Shown here piece after piece: positions 34,539 to 44,115 of a stretch of DNA of 64,000 nucleotides (position 1 is the stretch's first letter; the number at the start of each line of letters is the position of its first letter). The notes beneath the pieces were generated by a model. It made no database searches, was not told the DNA's origin, and saw only the letters and a program-made list of their open reading frames with translations. Origin of the DNA: JAMCUI01 sp964520615 (lineage in GTDB: Bacteria > Patescibacteriota > Microgenomatia > 2-02-FULL-39-11). Location of the stretch: contig CAZFNL010000011.1 in assembly GCA_964520615.1 (NCBI GenBank), positions 1 through 64,000 on the forward strand, written 5' to 3'. Both the position numbers and the translations under genes were made by a program.

Positions 34539-35822
34539 ATGAAAACACAAAAACAGGCCGAAAACGAGGAATCTATGAAGGCAATAGATGCCATAAAGAA
34601 AAAATTGCTGGGAAAAAAACTTTCATACAAGGAAATTTTTTCACTTATGGATGAGGTGGCACACGAAAAGTTGGGACCAGTACTTACTACATACTTTGTA
34701 GCCGCAGGATTCAAGGAGGGTTTTTCCAACCAGGAGCTTTTCTATCTTACAAAAGCAATGGCTGATACCGGGACCAAACTGAAATTCAAAGGAATAGTAG
34801 CTGATAAACACTCCACTGGCGGGCTGGCAGGAACAAGAACTACCATGATTCTTGTACCAATCATCGCTGCCGCTGGATATAAGATACCCAAAAACTCATC
34901 CCGCGCCATCACTACTCCTGCCGGAACCGCCGATACTATGGAAGTATTGGCTCCTGTCACTTTCCACCCGGAAAAGATCCAAAAAATAGTGGAAAAAGTC
35001 GGCGGTTGTATCGTCTGGGGAGGACATTTGGGCCTGGCTCCGGCTGATGATGTCATAATTAGAGTCGAGACACCTTTGGCTTTTGAATCTTTTGATAAAA
35101 TAATTGTTTCCATCATGGCAAAAAAAATTGCTTCAGGAGCAACGCACCTTGTCCTAGATATCCCCGTAGGGTCAACCCTGAAAGTAAAGCATTTTAAGGA
35201 TGCGGAAATAATTGCCGCCAAATTCCATTTCCTAGCTAAGAAATTTAATATAAAATTGACTGCGGATGTCAATGAAGCTTTGGAACCGGCAGGTCATGCC
35301 GTCGGACCTGTGCTTGAAGCCCATGACGTCCTCAAAGTTTTGGAACAAAGACCTGACAGGCCATTTATTCTGGAAGCCAAAGCTCTACGCCTAGCTGGGA
35401 AACTACTAGATCTTTGCATGTCTGATCCCAGAGAAAAAAAAGAAAAGCAGACAAACGGCGAAGATCTGGCCAGACAAATTCTCAAAAGCGGCGGCGCCAT
35501 AAAAAAGATGAGAGAGATCATAAAAGCACAGGGAGGCAATCCTGATATCGGCATTCCCGATCTGAAACTGGGATCAAATAAATATGAATTTCCCAGCCCA
35601 AAGCATGGCACCGTCACGTCTTTTAATAATGAGGATTTGACTGTAATCGCTAAAATTCTTGGCTGTCCTTATGACAAAAAAGCTGGCATTTATATTGAGA
35701 GACGCATCGATGAAAGAGTAGACAAGAATGATATACTATGTGTGCTCTATTCATCTGACAAATGGAGACTAAGCGAGGCCAAAGAGACACTGAAACAAGT
35801 ACCTATTTATAAGATTGAGTAA
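34539..35822 (+). CDS. AMP phosphorylase-like / thymidine phosphorylase family
   Basis: This 427-residue enzyme belongs to the nucleoside phosphorylase family II. The sequence DKHSTGGLAGTRTTMILVP, then SSRAITTPAGTADTMEVLA and WGGHLGLAPADDVIIRVE, matches archaeal-type AMP phosphorylases (deoA-like), where thymidine phosphorylases have GRGLGHTGGT. AMP phosphorylase releases adenine and makes ribose-1,5-bisphosphate, feeding a RuBisCO-based nucleotide salvage route in archaea and some Patescibacteria. The N-terminal extra domain of archaeal enzymes (about 80 residues) is missing. No R15P isomerase or RuBisCO gene is in the window. Substrate assignment is by signature only. Confidence 0.75.
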   Translation: MKTQKQAENEESMKAIDAIKKKLLGKKLSYKEIFSLMDEVAHEKLGPVLTTYFVAAGFKEGFSNQELFYLTKAMADTGTKLKFKGIVADKHSTGGLAGTRTTMILVPIIAAAGYKIPKNSSRAITTPAGTADTMEVLAPVTFHPEKIQKIVEKVGGCIVWGGHLGLAPADDVIIRVETPLAFESFDKIIVSIMAKKIASGATHLVLDIPVGSTLKVKHFKDAEIIAAKFHFLAKKFNIKLTADVNEALEPAGHAVGPVLEAHDVLKVLEQRPDRPFILEAKALRLAGKLLDLCMSDPREKKEKQTNGEDLARQILKSGGAIKKMREIIKAQGGNPDIGIPDLKLGSNKYEFPSPKHGTVTSFNNEDLTVIAKILGCPYDKKAGIYIERRIDERVDKNDILCVLYSSDKWRLSEAKETLKQVPIYKIE

Positions 35823-35893
35823 AAAAGAAATGTTATTTTTCCAGTATAGGAATTTTTGATGTTATCTGTGCGATAACTGGTGCAGGAGAAAAA

Positions 35894-36106
35894 ATGTTCA
35901 GAAATATTATTTCTCCAGTACAAGCCTGGCTCATGTCACAAGGCCGATGTGTTGGGTGCGGCACTGCTCTGTCGGGAAGCGGTAAAGGGAAAAAGACTGG
36001 AGAAGAACAGGAGATAACCTGCAGGAAATGCGGCAGGATATTTTTACGAAACAGAAAAACAGGGCGGTATCGCAGGGCGCCGATTTCTTCTTCACTTAAA
36101 AAATGA
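35894..36106 (+). CDS. small zinc-ribbon protein
   Basis: The 70-residue protein has a CVGC ... CRKC pair of CxxC knuckles about 24 residues apart, forming one zinc ribbon, and a basic C-terminus. It overlaps the mltG start by four bases. The ribbon looks like those of ribosome- or RNA-associated small proteins, but no family is recognised. Confidence 0.55.
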   Translation: MFRNIISPVQAWLMSQGRCVGCGTALSGSGKGKKTGEEQEITCRKCGRIFLRNRKTGRYRRAPISSSLKK

Positions 36107-37068
36107 AACAGAGATTAATTATACTATTTCTGATACTTGTTATCATCGGAATGTCAATCCTTCTTTGGTGGAACCAGGCAATAAAACCCTCTGATCCACA
36201 GAATGTACAAAACGCCACCTTCACCATTTCAAGAGGAGAAAATGTCAGGGATATTGCCGAAAGATTGCAAAAAGATAACCTGATAAGGTCATCCGTAGCA
36301 TTTTTCCTTATAGCAAGGTTCGGAGGCTTGGCACAAAATATCCAGTCTGGTGATTTTAAGTTAAACCCGGCTATGGATCTTTTTACGGTAGCAAATACTT
36401 TGACACATGGAACCACAGACGTCAGAATCACTATTCCAGAAGGTTGGCGGGACGAGGAAATATCTCTGGAATTGACCAAAGAACTAAATATACCTGAATC
36501 TGAATTTTTGAAAGTGGCCAACGAAGGATTTATGTTCCCTGATACCTATATGCTGCCCAAAAATGCTTCTGCTTCCACAGTCGTTAGACTTATGCAATCA
36601 AACTTCCATAAAAAGGTCAAAGGGGATATCATATCGAAAGCACAAGTAAAGGGATTATCATTAAATGACCTTATCACTGTCGCGTCGCTGGTGGAAAGAG
36701 AAGCAAAATTACCCAAGGACCGGCCTTTGGTAGCGAGCGTCATATTAAATAGGCTCAAAATAGGTATGAAACTGGATATTGACGCAACAGTCCAATATGC
36801 ACTGGGTTATCAACCGGCAAACCAGAGCTGGTGGAAAAAAGATTTGACCCAGGAGGATCTGCAAATTGACTCCCCTTACAATACATATCTTAACCCTGGT
36901 CTTCCACCAGGCCCGATAGCCAATCCTGGCCTAGCAGCAATAGAAGCGGTGGCCAATGCGCCCCAAACAGATTATCTTTTCTATGTCTCAGATAAAAGCG
37001 GGAAACTCCACTTTGCCACTTCCGAAGAAGGACACAACTCCAACATCACAAAATACATAAATAATTGA
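36103..37068 (+). CDS. mltG: endolytic murein transglycosylase MltG
   Basis: MltG cuts nascent glycan strands in the membrane and sets their length. The 321-residue protein has an N-terminal membrane helix, a LysM-like part (FTISRGENVRDIAERLQKDNLI), and the YceG core with the catalytic Glu in VASLVEREAKLPKDRP, SVILNRLKIGMKLDIDATVQYALG, and SPYNTYLNPGLPPGPIANPG. All signatures are intact and the length is normal. Confidence 0.92.
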   Translation: MKQRLIILFLILVIIGMSILLWWNQAIKPSDPQNVQNATFTISRGENVRDIAERLQKDNLIRSSVAFFLIARFGGLAQNIQSGDFKLNPAMDLFTVANTLTHGTTDVRITIPEGWRDEEISLELTKELNIPESEFLKVANEGFMFPDTYMLPKNASASTVVRLMQSNFHKKVKGDIISKAQVKGLSLNDLITVASLVEREAKLPKDRPLVASVILNRLKIGMKLDIDATVQYALGYQPANQSWWKKDLTQEDLQIDSPYNTYLNPGLPPGPIANPGLAAIEAVANAPQTDYLFYVSDKSGKLHFATSEEGHNSNITKYINN

Positions 37069-37072
37069 TTTA

Positions 37073-37672
37073 TCACAATTCCAAACTACGCCACAAGATT
37101 CTGCATGCATAACTTCTGTATGGCGACCACTTTTTGCTGAATTCTTCCGCTCTTTTTATAGTCACTTCCTCCTCAAGTTTGTATAATTTCTTTATGGCTT
37201 TGCGCAAACCCAAATCTCCTGGTGAAAAAATATCTTCTTTTCCAAGAGAGAAAATAAGAAACATTTCAACTGTCCATGAACCTATTCCTTTTATTTTCGT
37301 CAGCCTTTGACGAATTTCCATTTCTTTATACTTCCCTATTTTATTCAAATCCAGTCGGCCACTAACTATTTCCTTGGCAACTCCTTTCATAAAATTTATT
37401 TTTGAACGAGAGGGACCAGTCTGTCTTATTTTTCCGTCACCCAGTTTTAATAACTTCTCAGCAGTCACCAAGCCTCGGGGGAAAAGTTTACTGAAACGCG
37501 CAAATATTGTCGCGCTGGCCTTATCCGATAGTTGTTGGTTTATGATAATTTCGCAAAGATGGGAAAAGTAATCACGGTTTGTGGAGATTTCGGAAAGAGG
37601 ACGGATTTTTCCTATGACAGAAAAAAGGTCTGGGTCAATTTTCCTAAAATGTTCAATTATTTTTTTATCCAT
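37073..37672 (-). CDS. AlkA-like DNA-3-methyladenine glycosylase
   Basis: This base-excision enzyme removes alkylated purines. The 199-residue protein is one HhH-GPD domain: the hairpin LTKIKGIGSWTVEM (about 124-137) and the catalytic Asp D153 in FSPGDLGLRKAI. The long N-terminal domain of E. coli AlkA is missing, as in many compact homologues. It is convergent with mltG, four bases apart. Confidence 0.85.
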   Translation of the reverse strand: MDKKIIEHFRKIDPDLFSVIGKIRPLSEISTNRDYFSHLCEIIINQQLSDKASATIFARFSKLFPRGLVTAEKLLKLGDGKIRQTGPSRSKINFMKGVAKEIVSGRLDLNKIGKYKEMEIRQRLTKIKGIGSWTVEMFLIFSLGKEDIFSPGDLGLRKAIKKLYKLEEEVTIKRAEEFSKKWSPYRSYACRILWRSLEL

Positions 37673-37744
37673 TAACTATCTATTACGATTTTTAGAAAAG
37701 GATGGGCGGCGGGCGTCTAGTTTAAACAATCTTTCTCTATTTGG

Positions 37745-38647
37745 CTAAAACCAGCCTTTCTTTTCCTTGCCTTCCTTATTAAATTGCTGCAGTAATTCTT
37801 TTTGCCGTCCGGAAAGCTTTGTGGGAACCAACACCTTTAACCTGACATAGTGGTCTCCCCGTCCGCTACCCCGCACATGAGGTACTCCTTTCCCCCTAAG
37901 TCTTATAAGAGTACCGGGCTGTGTCCCCGGTTGCACCTTGAGATTCAACGGCCCATCTATAGTTGGTACGGAAATTACATCACCCAAAGCCGCCTGGCCG
38001 AAACTCACCTCTGCATCAGAAATAAGATCATAACCTTCTCTTCTGAATCTTGAATCTTGCTGTACCTCGACTATGATATCATAATCGGAAAAACGGATAC
38101 GTGTTTCATTGTCTACCCCTGCCGGGATTTTGATTTTTTGGGATTTCCCTTCTATCTCCACTTCTTTCTCCGTACCCTTGACCGCCTCCATAAAATCTAT
38201 CGTTAACTGGTAAACAGACCGTCTTTTTGTTCTCTGTCTGCCACTAAATGGTGATCCGCCGAAAAACTGTTCAAATATCTCAAAGGGATCGGAAAAACCG
38301 CCGAAATCCACTCCCTCAAAGGGAGAACCTCCGCCGTAAGAGCTGTAAGTATAGGTAAAAGGACCGTATCTTCCTGTCTGTTGTCCGCCAAAAGGCCCTT
38401 GTCCTGCCGCACCAAAACCGCTTCCAGGAGCAAAAGCCGACTCACCATACTGGTCATACGCCTCTTTCTTCTTGGGATCGGAAAGCACTTCATATGCTTT
38501 ATTTATTTCCTTGAATTTTTCAGTTGCTTCAGCACTTTTGTTTCTATCTGGATGCCACTCTAAAGCAAGTTTTCTATAGGCACGTTTTATCTCTGCCTCT
38601 GAAGCTCCTTTTTGCACGCCCAAAATCTCGTAAAAATTCTTGGCCAT
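37745..38647 (-). CDS. dnaJ: DnaJ-type co-chaperone without zinc finger
   Basis: The protein stimulates DnaK ATPase and delivers clients. It has an N-terminal J domain (YEILGVQKGASEAEIKRAYR, HPD motif in WHPDRN), a glycine/phenylalanine-rich linker (about 75-125), and two C-terminal substrate domains. The four CxxCxGxG zinc repeats are absent, so it is a class B (CbpA-like) DnaJ of 300 residues. It ends the hrcA-grpE-dnaK-dnaJ cluster; the 184-base gap before it suggests partly separate expression. Confidence 0.88.
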   Translation of the reverse strand: MAKNFYEILGVQKGASEAEIKRAYRKLALEWHPDRNKSAEATEKFKEINKAYEVLSDPKKKEAYDQYGESAFAPGSGFGAAGQGPFGGQQTGRYGPFTYTYSSYGGGSPFEGVDFGGFSDPFEIFEQFFGGSPFSGRQRTKRRSVYQLTIDFMEAVKGTEKEVEIEGKSQKIKIPAGVDNETRIRFSDYDIIVEVQQDSRFRREGYDLISDAEVSFGQAALGDVISVPTIDGPLNLKVQPGTQPGTLIRLRGKGVPHVRGSGRGDHYVRLKVLVPTKLSGRQKELLQQFNKEGKEKKGWF

Positions 38648-38831
38648 AATCTCTTATTTTATCAAAAAAAGCGCTAAACGCGCTTTGAATAAATCTTAAT
38701 CGTGTTTTAACCTAGAGAATTAATGCATCACGCCACACAACCCAACTAAACCATCTTAAACTTTATATAAAAATTATATTATCTCTTTACACAAATATTT
38801 AGTCCGATCTTGCAACTCACAACCAGTAAAA

Positions 38832-40739
38832 CTAACTTACTACTTCTCCTTCCTGGACATCTTCCTTCTTGTCTTTTTTATCCTTTTTCTCTTCCCTTTC
38901 CTCTTTGTTATTTCCTGCCTGCTGTTGAGTTTGCTGAGATTGCTGTTGCTGCTGGTACATCGCCTGTCCGATTTTCTGCAGGGAATCGGAAAGATCTTTT
39001 GTCTTTGTCTCCAAATCTTCCTTGGTTCCTATCTCAAGAACAGATTTTAATGCCGAAATTTTTTCCTCAACTTCCTTTTTGACATCGGCGGCTACTTTAT
39101 CGCCTGCATCTTTAAGCGACTTTTCAGCCACATATACCATATTGTCTGCCTTGTTGCGGGCTTCCACTTTGCCTTTTTTGGCCTCATCTTCTGCAGCATG
39201 AGCTTCAGCTTCCTTGGTCATTTTTTCAATTTCATCCTTTGAAAGCCCTGTTGAGCCAGTGATTTTGATACTCTGACTCTTGCCTGTTGCTTTATCTTTG
39301 GCTGAGACGCTCAATATGCCGTTTGCATCAATGTCAAAAGTGACTTCTACCTGTGGGATACCGCGCGGTGCAGGAGGTATGCCATCAAGTATAAACCGGC
39401 CCAATGATTTGTTGTCAGCAGCCATGGGCCTCTCCCCTTGAAGGACATTTATCTCTACAGATGTCTGGTTGTCTGCGGCTGTCGAAAATACCTCTGTTTT
39501 TGATGTCGGCACAGTTGTATTTCTAGTTATAAGAGGAGTCAGGACCCCTCCGTACGTCTCCACCCCCAGTGTCAGAGGCGTCACATCCAAAAGTACTACA
39601 TCCCGCACTTCCCCTGTCAGGACACCTGCCTGTACTGCAGCACCAATTGCTACGACTTCATCTGGATTGACAGTACGATTGGGATCTTTGCCGAAATACT
39701 CTTTTACTTTCTCAATGACTTTAGGCATTCTGGTCATTCCGCCAACCAAGACGATCTCATCAATCTTGTCTTTGGTTATCTTGGCATCCTTAAGACAAGA
39801 TTCAACCGGACCGATAGTATTATCAATCAAATCGCCTACTATTGATTCAAGTTTGGCTCGGGTCAGCTTATGCACAAGGTGTAAAGGTCCCTCCTTTCCC
39901 TGTGTTATAAACGGCAAGTTTATCTCTGTTTCCAGACTGCTTGAAAGCTCTATTTTTGCTTTCTCAGCTGCGTCACGCAAACGTTGTAGTGCCTGGGGAT
40001 CTTTTCTCAAATCCACACTGTTTTCTTTCTTGAATTCATCAGCCAGATATTCAAGGATTTTCTTATCGAAATCGTCTCCTCCCAGGTGGGTATCCCCATT
40101 GGTAGCCTTGACTTCATAAACACCTTCACCCAATTCCAAAACTGATATATCAAAAGTTCCTCCGCCCAGATCGTAAACTGCCACAGTATGGGCATGCTTT
40201 TTGTCCAAACCGTAAGCAAGTGCAGCAGCTGTAGGCTCATTTAGAATTCTTTTAACTGTCAGACCAGCGATTTCCCCTGCCTGTTTGGTAGCTTGTCTTT
40301 GCGAATCATCAAAATATGCTGGAACTGTAATGACTGCTTCATTCACTTTTTCGCCTATATGGTTTTCCGCGTCTGTCTTTATCTTTTGCAGAATCATGGC
40401 CGAGATTTCCTGAGGAGTAAAAGTTTTACCATCAACCTCGACAACAGCCATTCCTTCACGGCCGCTTTTTATCGCATACGGAAGCCATTTGATGTCATAC
40501 TGGACTGACTTATCTGAAAATTTGCGACCCATCAATCTTTTCACTGAAAAGATTGTCGATTTGGGGTTTATCACCATCTGGCGTTTAGCCACGTCCCCGA
40601 CTATTCTCTTTATGGGATCAACCACCGAAGGGATGACATTTCTCCCTTCAGCGGAATTTATCACTTTAGGGGAACCACCCTCCATAACTGCTACACATGA
40701 ATTTGTAGTACCCAAATCTATACCGATAATTTTTGCCAT
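38832..40739 (-). CDS. dnaK: Hsp70 chaperone DnaK
   Basis: This ATP-driven chaperone has 635 residues. Visible are IGIDLGTTNSCVAVMEGG, VPAYFDDSQRQATKQAGEIA, YDLGGGTFDISVLEL, the LVGGMTRMPKVIE motif, the interdomain linker VVLLDVTPLTLG, and a helical lid ending in a Gln-rich, charged tail. Everything is full length. It follows grpE by 54 bases in the CIRCE-controlled cluster. Confidence 0.97.
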   Translation of the reverse strand: MAKIIGIDLGTTNSCVAVMEGGSPKVINSAEGRNVIPSVVDPIKRIVGDVAKRQMVINPKSTIFSVKRLMGRKFSDKSVQYDIKWLPYAIKSGREGMAVVEVDGKTFTPQEISAMILQKIKTDAENHIGEKVNEAVITVPAYFDDSQRQATKQAGEIAGLTVKRILNEPTAAALAYGLDKKHAHTVAVYDLGGGTFDISVLELGEGVYEVKATNGDTHLGGDDFDKKILEYLADEFKKENSVDLRKDPQALQRLRDAAEKAKIELSSSLETEINLPFITQGKEGPLHLVHKLTRAKLESIVGDLIDNTIGPVESCLKDAKITKDKIDEIVLVGGMTRMPKVIEKVKEYFGKDPNRTVNPDEVVAIGAAVQAGVLTGEVRDVVLLDVTPLTLGVETYGGVLTPLITRNTTVPTSKTEVFSTAADNQTSVEINVLQGERPMAADNKSLGRFILDGIPPAPRGIPQVEVTFDIDANGILSVSAKDKATGKSQSIKITGSTGLSKDEIEKMTKEAEAHAAEDEAKKGKVEARNKADNMVYVAEKSLKDAGDKVAADVKKEVEEKISALKSVLEIGTKEDLETKTKDLSDSLQKIGQAMYQQQQQSQQTQQQAGNNKEEREEKKDKKDKKEDVQEGEVVS

Positions 40740-40793
40740 ATAGCCTCCTTTTATTCAAATAACAATTAACAAATAAAAGACAACAATAATATT

Positions 40794-41300
40794 TTATTTT
40801 ACATTTTTGTTTTCTATTATTTGCTCCTTGTTCTCTGTTTTTCTCCCAACTTTGACTTTTGCCACCCTGATAACTTTGTCTCCCAATTTATATCCCGGCA
40901 GCAATTCCTCAATCACATTATCATCTTTACCGTCTCCTACCACTTCTACACACTCCATTTCATTGGGATCAAATCTTTTTCCTTTTGTCTCAAGCCTTCT
41001 TACGCCCTTTCCAGAAAGCACGTTCCAGAAACTTTTCAATCCCAAAGTCAACCCCTGATCGTTTATATGTTTTTCAGCCTTCTCCAGTACATCTATAACC
41101 GGTAGAAATTCTACTATGACACTTTCCAATGCATTTTGCATCATGTCCTGACGCATCTGTGTCACCCTTTTTTCCAAATTCTGGTAATCAGCCAAGGCTC
41201 TTAAATACTTAGCTTTCCATTCCTCCGCTTCTTTTTTTATCTTATCGTCTGCCGCGGATGGATGCACACTCAATGGCTGGTTATCAGTCTTCTTATTCAT
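40794..41300 (-). CDS. grpE: nucleotide exchange factor GrpE
   Basis: GrpE exchanges ADP for ATP on DnaK. The 168-residue protein has the long N-terminal helix (EEWKAKYLRALADYQNLEKRV) and the C-terminal beta domain with FDPNEMECVEVV and EELLPGYKLGDKVIRVAKVKV. Its place between hrcA and dnaK is the classical order. Confidence 0.92.
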   Translation of the reverse strand: MNKKTDNQPLSVHPSAADDKIKKEAEEWKAKYLRALADYQNLEKRVTQMRQDMMQNALESVIVEFLPVIDVLEKAEKHINDQGLTLGLKSFWNVLSGKGVRRLETKGKRFDPNEMECVEVVGDGKDDNVIEELLPGYKLGDKVIRVAKVKVGRKTENKEQIIENKNVK

Positions 41301-41318
41301 CTCTCAATTTTTGGAAAA

Positions 41319-42056
41319 TTACCAATTTGGAGCAACTTCTTTTATAAGCTGACCCATATACCGCACCATAGGAACAATCCGTGGGTAATTCAACCGGGAT
41401 GGACCAACCACCCCAATTGCTCCCTGGTGTGAAGGGGAAACAAACCTTATGAAAACCCCACCGCATTGACTAAGTATCCTACTACCTGACGCTTCGCCAA
41501 GAAATACAGTCACCGGATCTTCCCCAGACTCCAGACGGGAAAATATATTCCACCAATAGCTGTATTCATCCAATGTGTTTAACAGATGTTTGGTCATATC
41601 TATATCAAAAAATTCAGGCATATCAAGAATATTACTGACGCCTGCAGCATAGATATCCCCTTCATCAGTGGCAGCCAGTGACATCGTCTTTGTCTGTTCA
41701 GCCAGTTCCCGTGTGGCTTCCCTCAGAAGCTTTTCCATACGGTTGCGGTATTCCCAAATATCCTGCTTGACTTTCACTTCTTCCGCTACAGACAGATCGT
41801 GAGGTTTCATAAGATTATTCACATAAAGCTTCAAGGCAACGGGCGTAGGAGTTCTTCCAGCTGAAGTATGAAGCTGTTTCAGATATCCTATCTGGGTAAG
41901 CCTGACCATTTCGTTTCTTATCGTGGCCGGAGAAATGCCCAAATTGTACTTTTTATCCAAAGTCTCGGAACCTACCGGTTCGGCGGTATTTATATATTCC
42001 TCAATTATGACTTTCAATATTTGTGTCTGCCTATCCGTCAAATCACTCATTTTCAA
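41319..42056 (-). CDS. hrcA: heat-shock repressor HrcA (short form)
   Basis: HrcA binds CIRCE and represses the chaperone operon. The 245 residues have the winged helix (LTDRQTQILKVIIEEYINTAEPVGS, ISPATIRNEM, TSAGRTPT) and a reduced effector domain ending IGVVGPSRLNYPRIVPMVRYM. Common HrcA proteins are about 340 residues, so the inserted dimerisation part is missing here; the frame shows no break. The CIRCE element lies 28 bases upstream of the start. Confidence 0.9.
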   Translation of the reverse strand: MKMSDLTDRQTQILKVIIEEYINTAEPVGSETLDKKYNLGISPATIRNEMVRLTQIGYLKQLHTSAGRTPTPVALKLYVNNLMKPHDLSVAEEVKVKQDIWEYRNRMEKLLREATRELAEQTKTMSLAATDEGDIYAAGVSNILDMPEFFDIDMTKHLLNTLDEYSYWWNIFSRLESGEDPVTVFLGEASGSRILSQCGGVFIRFVSPSHQGAIGVVGPSRLNYPRIVPMVRYMGQLIKEVAPNW

Positions 42057-42083
42057 AAATTAATTTTATAATGTTTTTCCGGT

Positions 42084-42110
42084 TAGCACTAAGATAACAT
42101 GACTGCTAAA
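42084..42110. promoter_or_regulatory. CIRCE operator of hrcA-grpE-dnaK-dnaJ
   Basis: TTAGCACTA, nine bases, GACTGCTAA: this matches the CIRCE consensus TTAGCACTC-N9-GAGTGCTAA with one change in each arm. It overlaps the -10 box and start region of the hrcA promoter, as expected for a repressor site, and lies before the HrcA gene itself. Confidence 0.85.
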
Positions 42111-42120
42111 GTTTGTCAAG
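42092..42120 (-). promoter_or_regulatory. promoter of the hrcA operon
   Basis: On the minus strand TTGACA (42115-42120), 17 bases, TATCTT (42092-42097). The -10 box falls in the CIRCE spacer. Confidence 0.65.
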
Positions 42121-42164
42121 TTTAATTATTTGCAGTATATTTTCAACATGATACTATAAAATTA

Positions 42165-44108
42165 ATGCGTAAGAATTTAATTTATATAATTCTGGCAACT
42201 ATTTCCTTACCTTTAATCATTTTTGCCGGAAACCAGATTGTAGAACTTATCAGCCGTGCGGCTCCCCAACCAGCAAAAATCATTATTGACACCAAAAACA
42301 ACACTGGAGTCCTAAATCCCTCATGGGAAGCCTTTGCCCAGGGAGGAGAAGAACCACCACCAATGCTCACACGCATAGTGACGCAACTGCGAACATTAAA
42401 ACCAAGATATGTCAGACTTGACCATATATATGACTCTTATTCCATAGTACAAAAAAACGGCAATAATTTTGTTTATGATTTCTCACGTCTGGACCAAACA
42501 GTCAATGATATTCTGGATGCTGGAGCGCTGCCTTTTTTCAGTCTTTCATATATGCCACGCGAGCTTACCGGAACAGATTCCGTCATAGATACACCGGTAA
42601 ACTGGGATGATTGGAAAAACCTGGTACAAGCAACAGTTGAACACTATAGCGGCAAGAAATTCCGTAATCTCAATAATGTTTATTATGAAGTCTGGAATGA
42701 ACCTGAGTTGCCACAGTTTGGCAATTGGTCATTGTCTGGCAACAAGGACTACAGAATGCTTTATTATTATGCCCAGGCTGGAGCTGCTTTGGCCCAGGAT
42801 GTCAATAAATTTTATATTGGCGGACCGGCTGTGGGATCTTATTACCCCAGCTGGGTAAACAGCTTTCTCTCTTATATCAGCCAAAACAACCTACGTCTGG
42901 ATTTTTACTCCTGGCACAGGTATACAAAAAGACCTTCTGATTACGTCTCAGATATCAAAAACACCAGAAACAAGCTTTCAAATTTTCCCAAATATAAAGA
43001 TATTCCCCTTATCTTATCAGAATGGGGACTTGACTCCGCCAATAGTGAAATGAATAATTCCGATGCGACAGCCGCATTTACTGTAAATACCATTGCAGAA
43101 ATCGGAGACAAGGTAGATTTGGCGTTTGCTTTTGAGATAAAGGACGGCCCTCCACCTGGTGGCGGCAAGTGGGGTCTTATCACACATGAAAATGGTAATC
43201 CTCCTCTTTCACCCAAACCGCGATTTAGAGCTTTTGAAGCTCTAGCCGATCTGGATAGAGGCAATAAAATCTATATCTCAGGACAAGGTACTTTCGTCAA
43301 GGCTATTGCCACCAATGACGCTAACACAATTAGGGTCCTTCTTAGTAATTATGATCTAACCAACAATAATACAGAAAATGTTCCTGTCACTTTCACCGGC
43401 CTTTCACCCTCATCCTATAATCTCAAGTACAAATATCCCTTAACACAATCAGATGGAAATTATGAAATCACTTCAACCACTGGCGCAATCACCAAAAACA
43501 TCCCTATGCCTCCCAATTCCATCGTCTATCTGGAATTATCCCCTGTCTCCCCATTGGCCACTTTTATTCCCGGGGCAAGTGGCAAATCTGAGGATGAAGC
43601 ATTGGTACTTCAGAAAAATTCCGATCCGCTAGTCTTCAGTTCACCAGAATTTCATCTCTTACCATCCGGAAAAATCAGTTTTTATATAAAACCCCTGTGG
43701 GATAAAAATGATACTGACCCCAAAATCATTTTTGAAGCGCCTTTTGCTACCGAAAGCGGGGCTCTGCAGAAAATATTTTTGAGAAAAGAATCTTCCCCTT
43801 CATCCTCACAGCTGACGTTTGGTATAGAGAACACATCTTCCTTATCCTCAAATCCAACAATTGTGACGCTACCTGCCTATACTCTTCAAGATGGCAGCTG
43901 GCATAGGATTACGGTTGGTTGGGATCCCAATCAAATCTATATGTTTCTTGACGACACTGAAAAAGCACAGCTTCCGGTCACAATCGATATTCGCAATGGC
44001 AGAATTGTCACTTTTTATCCGGTAAACGATGCTATTGACAATCTCTCAATTGTGCTTGGCAAAGAGCAGCTTATTGGTAGAACATTTGACGGAAGAGTAG
44101 ACAGATAA
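42165..44108 (+). CDS. GH39-like glycoside hydrolase with LamG-like domain
   Basis: This 647-residue secreted or membrane-anchored enzyme has an N-terminal helix (about 5-25), a TIM-barrel part with the acid/base Glu at E179 in WNEPEL and the nucleophile at E286 in LSEWGLDS, as in family 39 (beta-xylosidase/iduronidase-like), then a beta domain, and a C-terminal concanavalin-like (LamG) domain starting near EDEALVLQKN. Substrate is unknown; plant or exopolysaccharide chains are possible. A TATAAA box ends five bases before the ATG, so the mRNA may be leaderless. A second, diverged copy of its last 22 codons follows the stop. Confidence 0.75.
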   Translation: MRKNLIYIILATISLPLIIFAGNQIVELISRAAPQPAKIIIDTKNNTGVLNPSWEAFAQGGEEPPPMLTRIVTQLRTLKPRYVRLDHIYDSYSIVQKNGNNFVYDFSRLDQTVNDILDAGALPFFSLSYMPRELTGTDSVIDTPVNWDDWKNLVQATVEHYSGKKFRNLNNVYYEVWNEPELPQFGNWSLSGNKDYRMLYYYAQAGAALAQDVNKFYIGGPAVGSYYPSWVNSFLSYISQNNLRLDFYSWHRYTKRPSDYVSDIKNTRNKLSNFPKYKDIPLILSEWGLDSANSEMNNSDATAAFTVNTIAEIGDKVDLAFAFEIKDGPPPGGGKWGLITHENGNPPLSPKPRFRAFEALADLDRGNKIYISGQGTFVKAIATNDANTIRVLLSNYDLTNNNTENVPVTFTGLSPSSYNLKYKYPLTQSDGNYEITSTTGAITKNIPMPPNSIVYLELSPVSPLATFIPGASGKSEDEALVLQKNSDPLVFSSPEFHLLPSGKISFYIKPLWDKNDTDPKIIFEAPFATESGALQKIFLRKESSPSSSQLTFGIENTSSLSSNPTIVTLPAYTLQDGSWHRITVGWDPNQIYMFLDDTEKAQLPVTIDIRNGRIVTFYPVNDAIDNLSIVLGKEQLIGRTFDGRVDR

Positions 44109-44115
44109 ACTTCGG

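Noticed and set aside
39469..40119. 216-codon plus-strand frame opposite dnaK
   Set aside because: Shadow of the highly conserved dnaK reading frame; Ser/Thr-rich composition typical of antisense translation.
41319..42056. hrcA as a frameshifted gene because of its 245-residue length
   Set aside because: The N-terminal winged helix and the C-terminal conserved block are in one uninterrupted frame; it looks like a natural short form.
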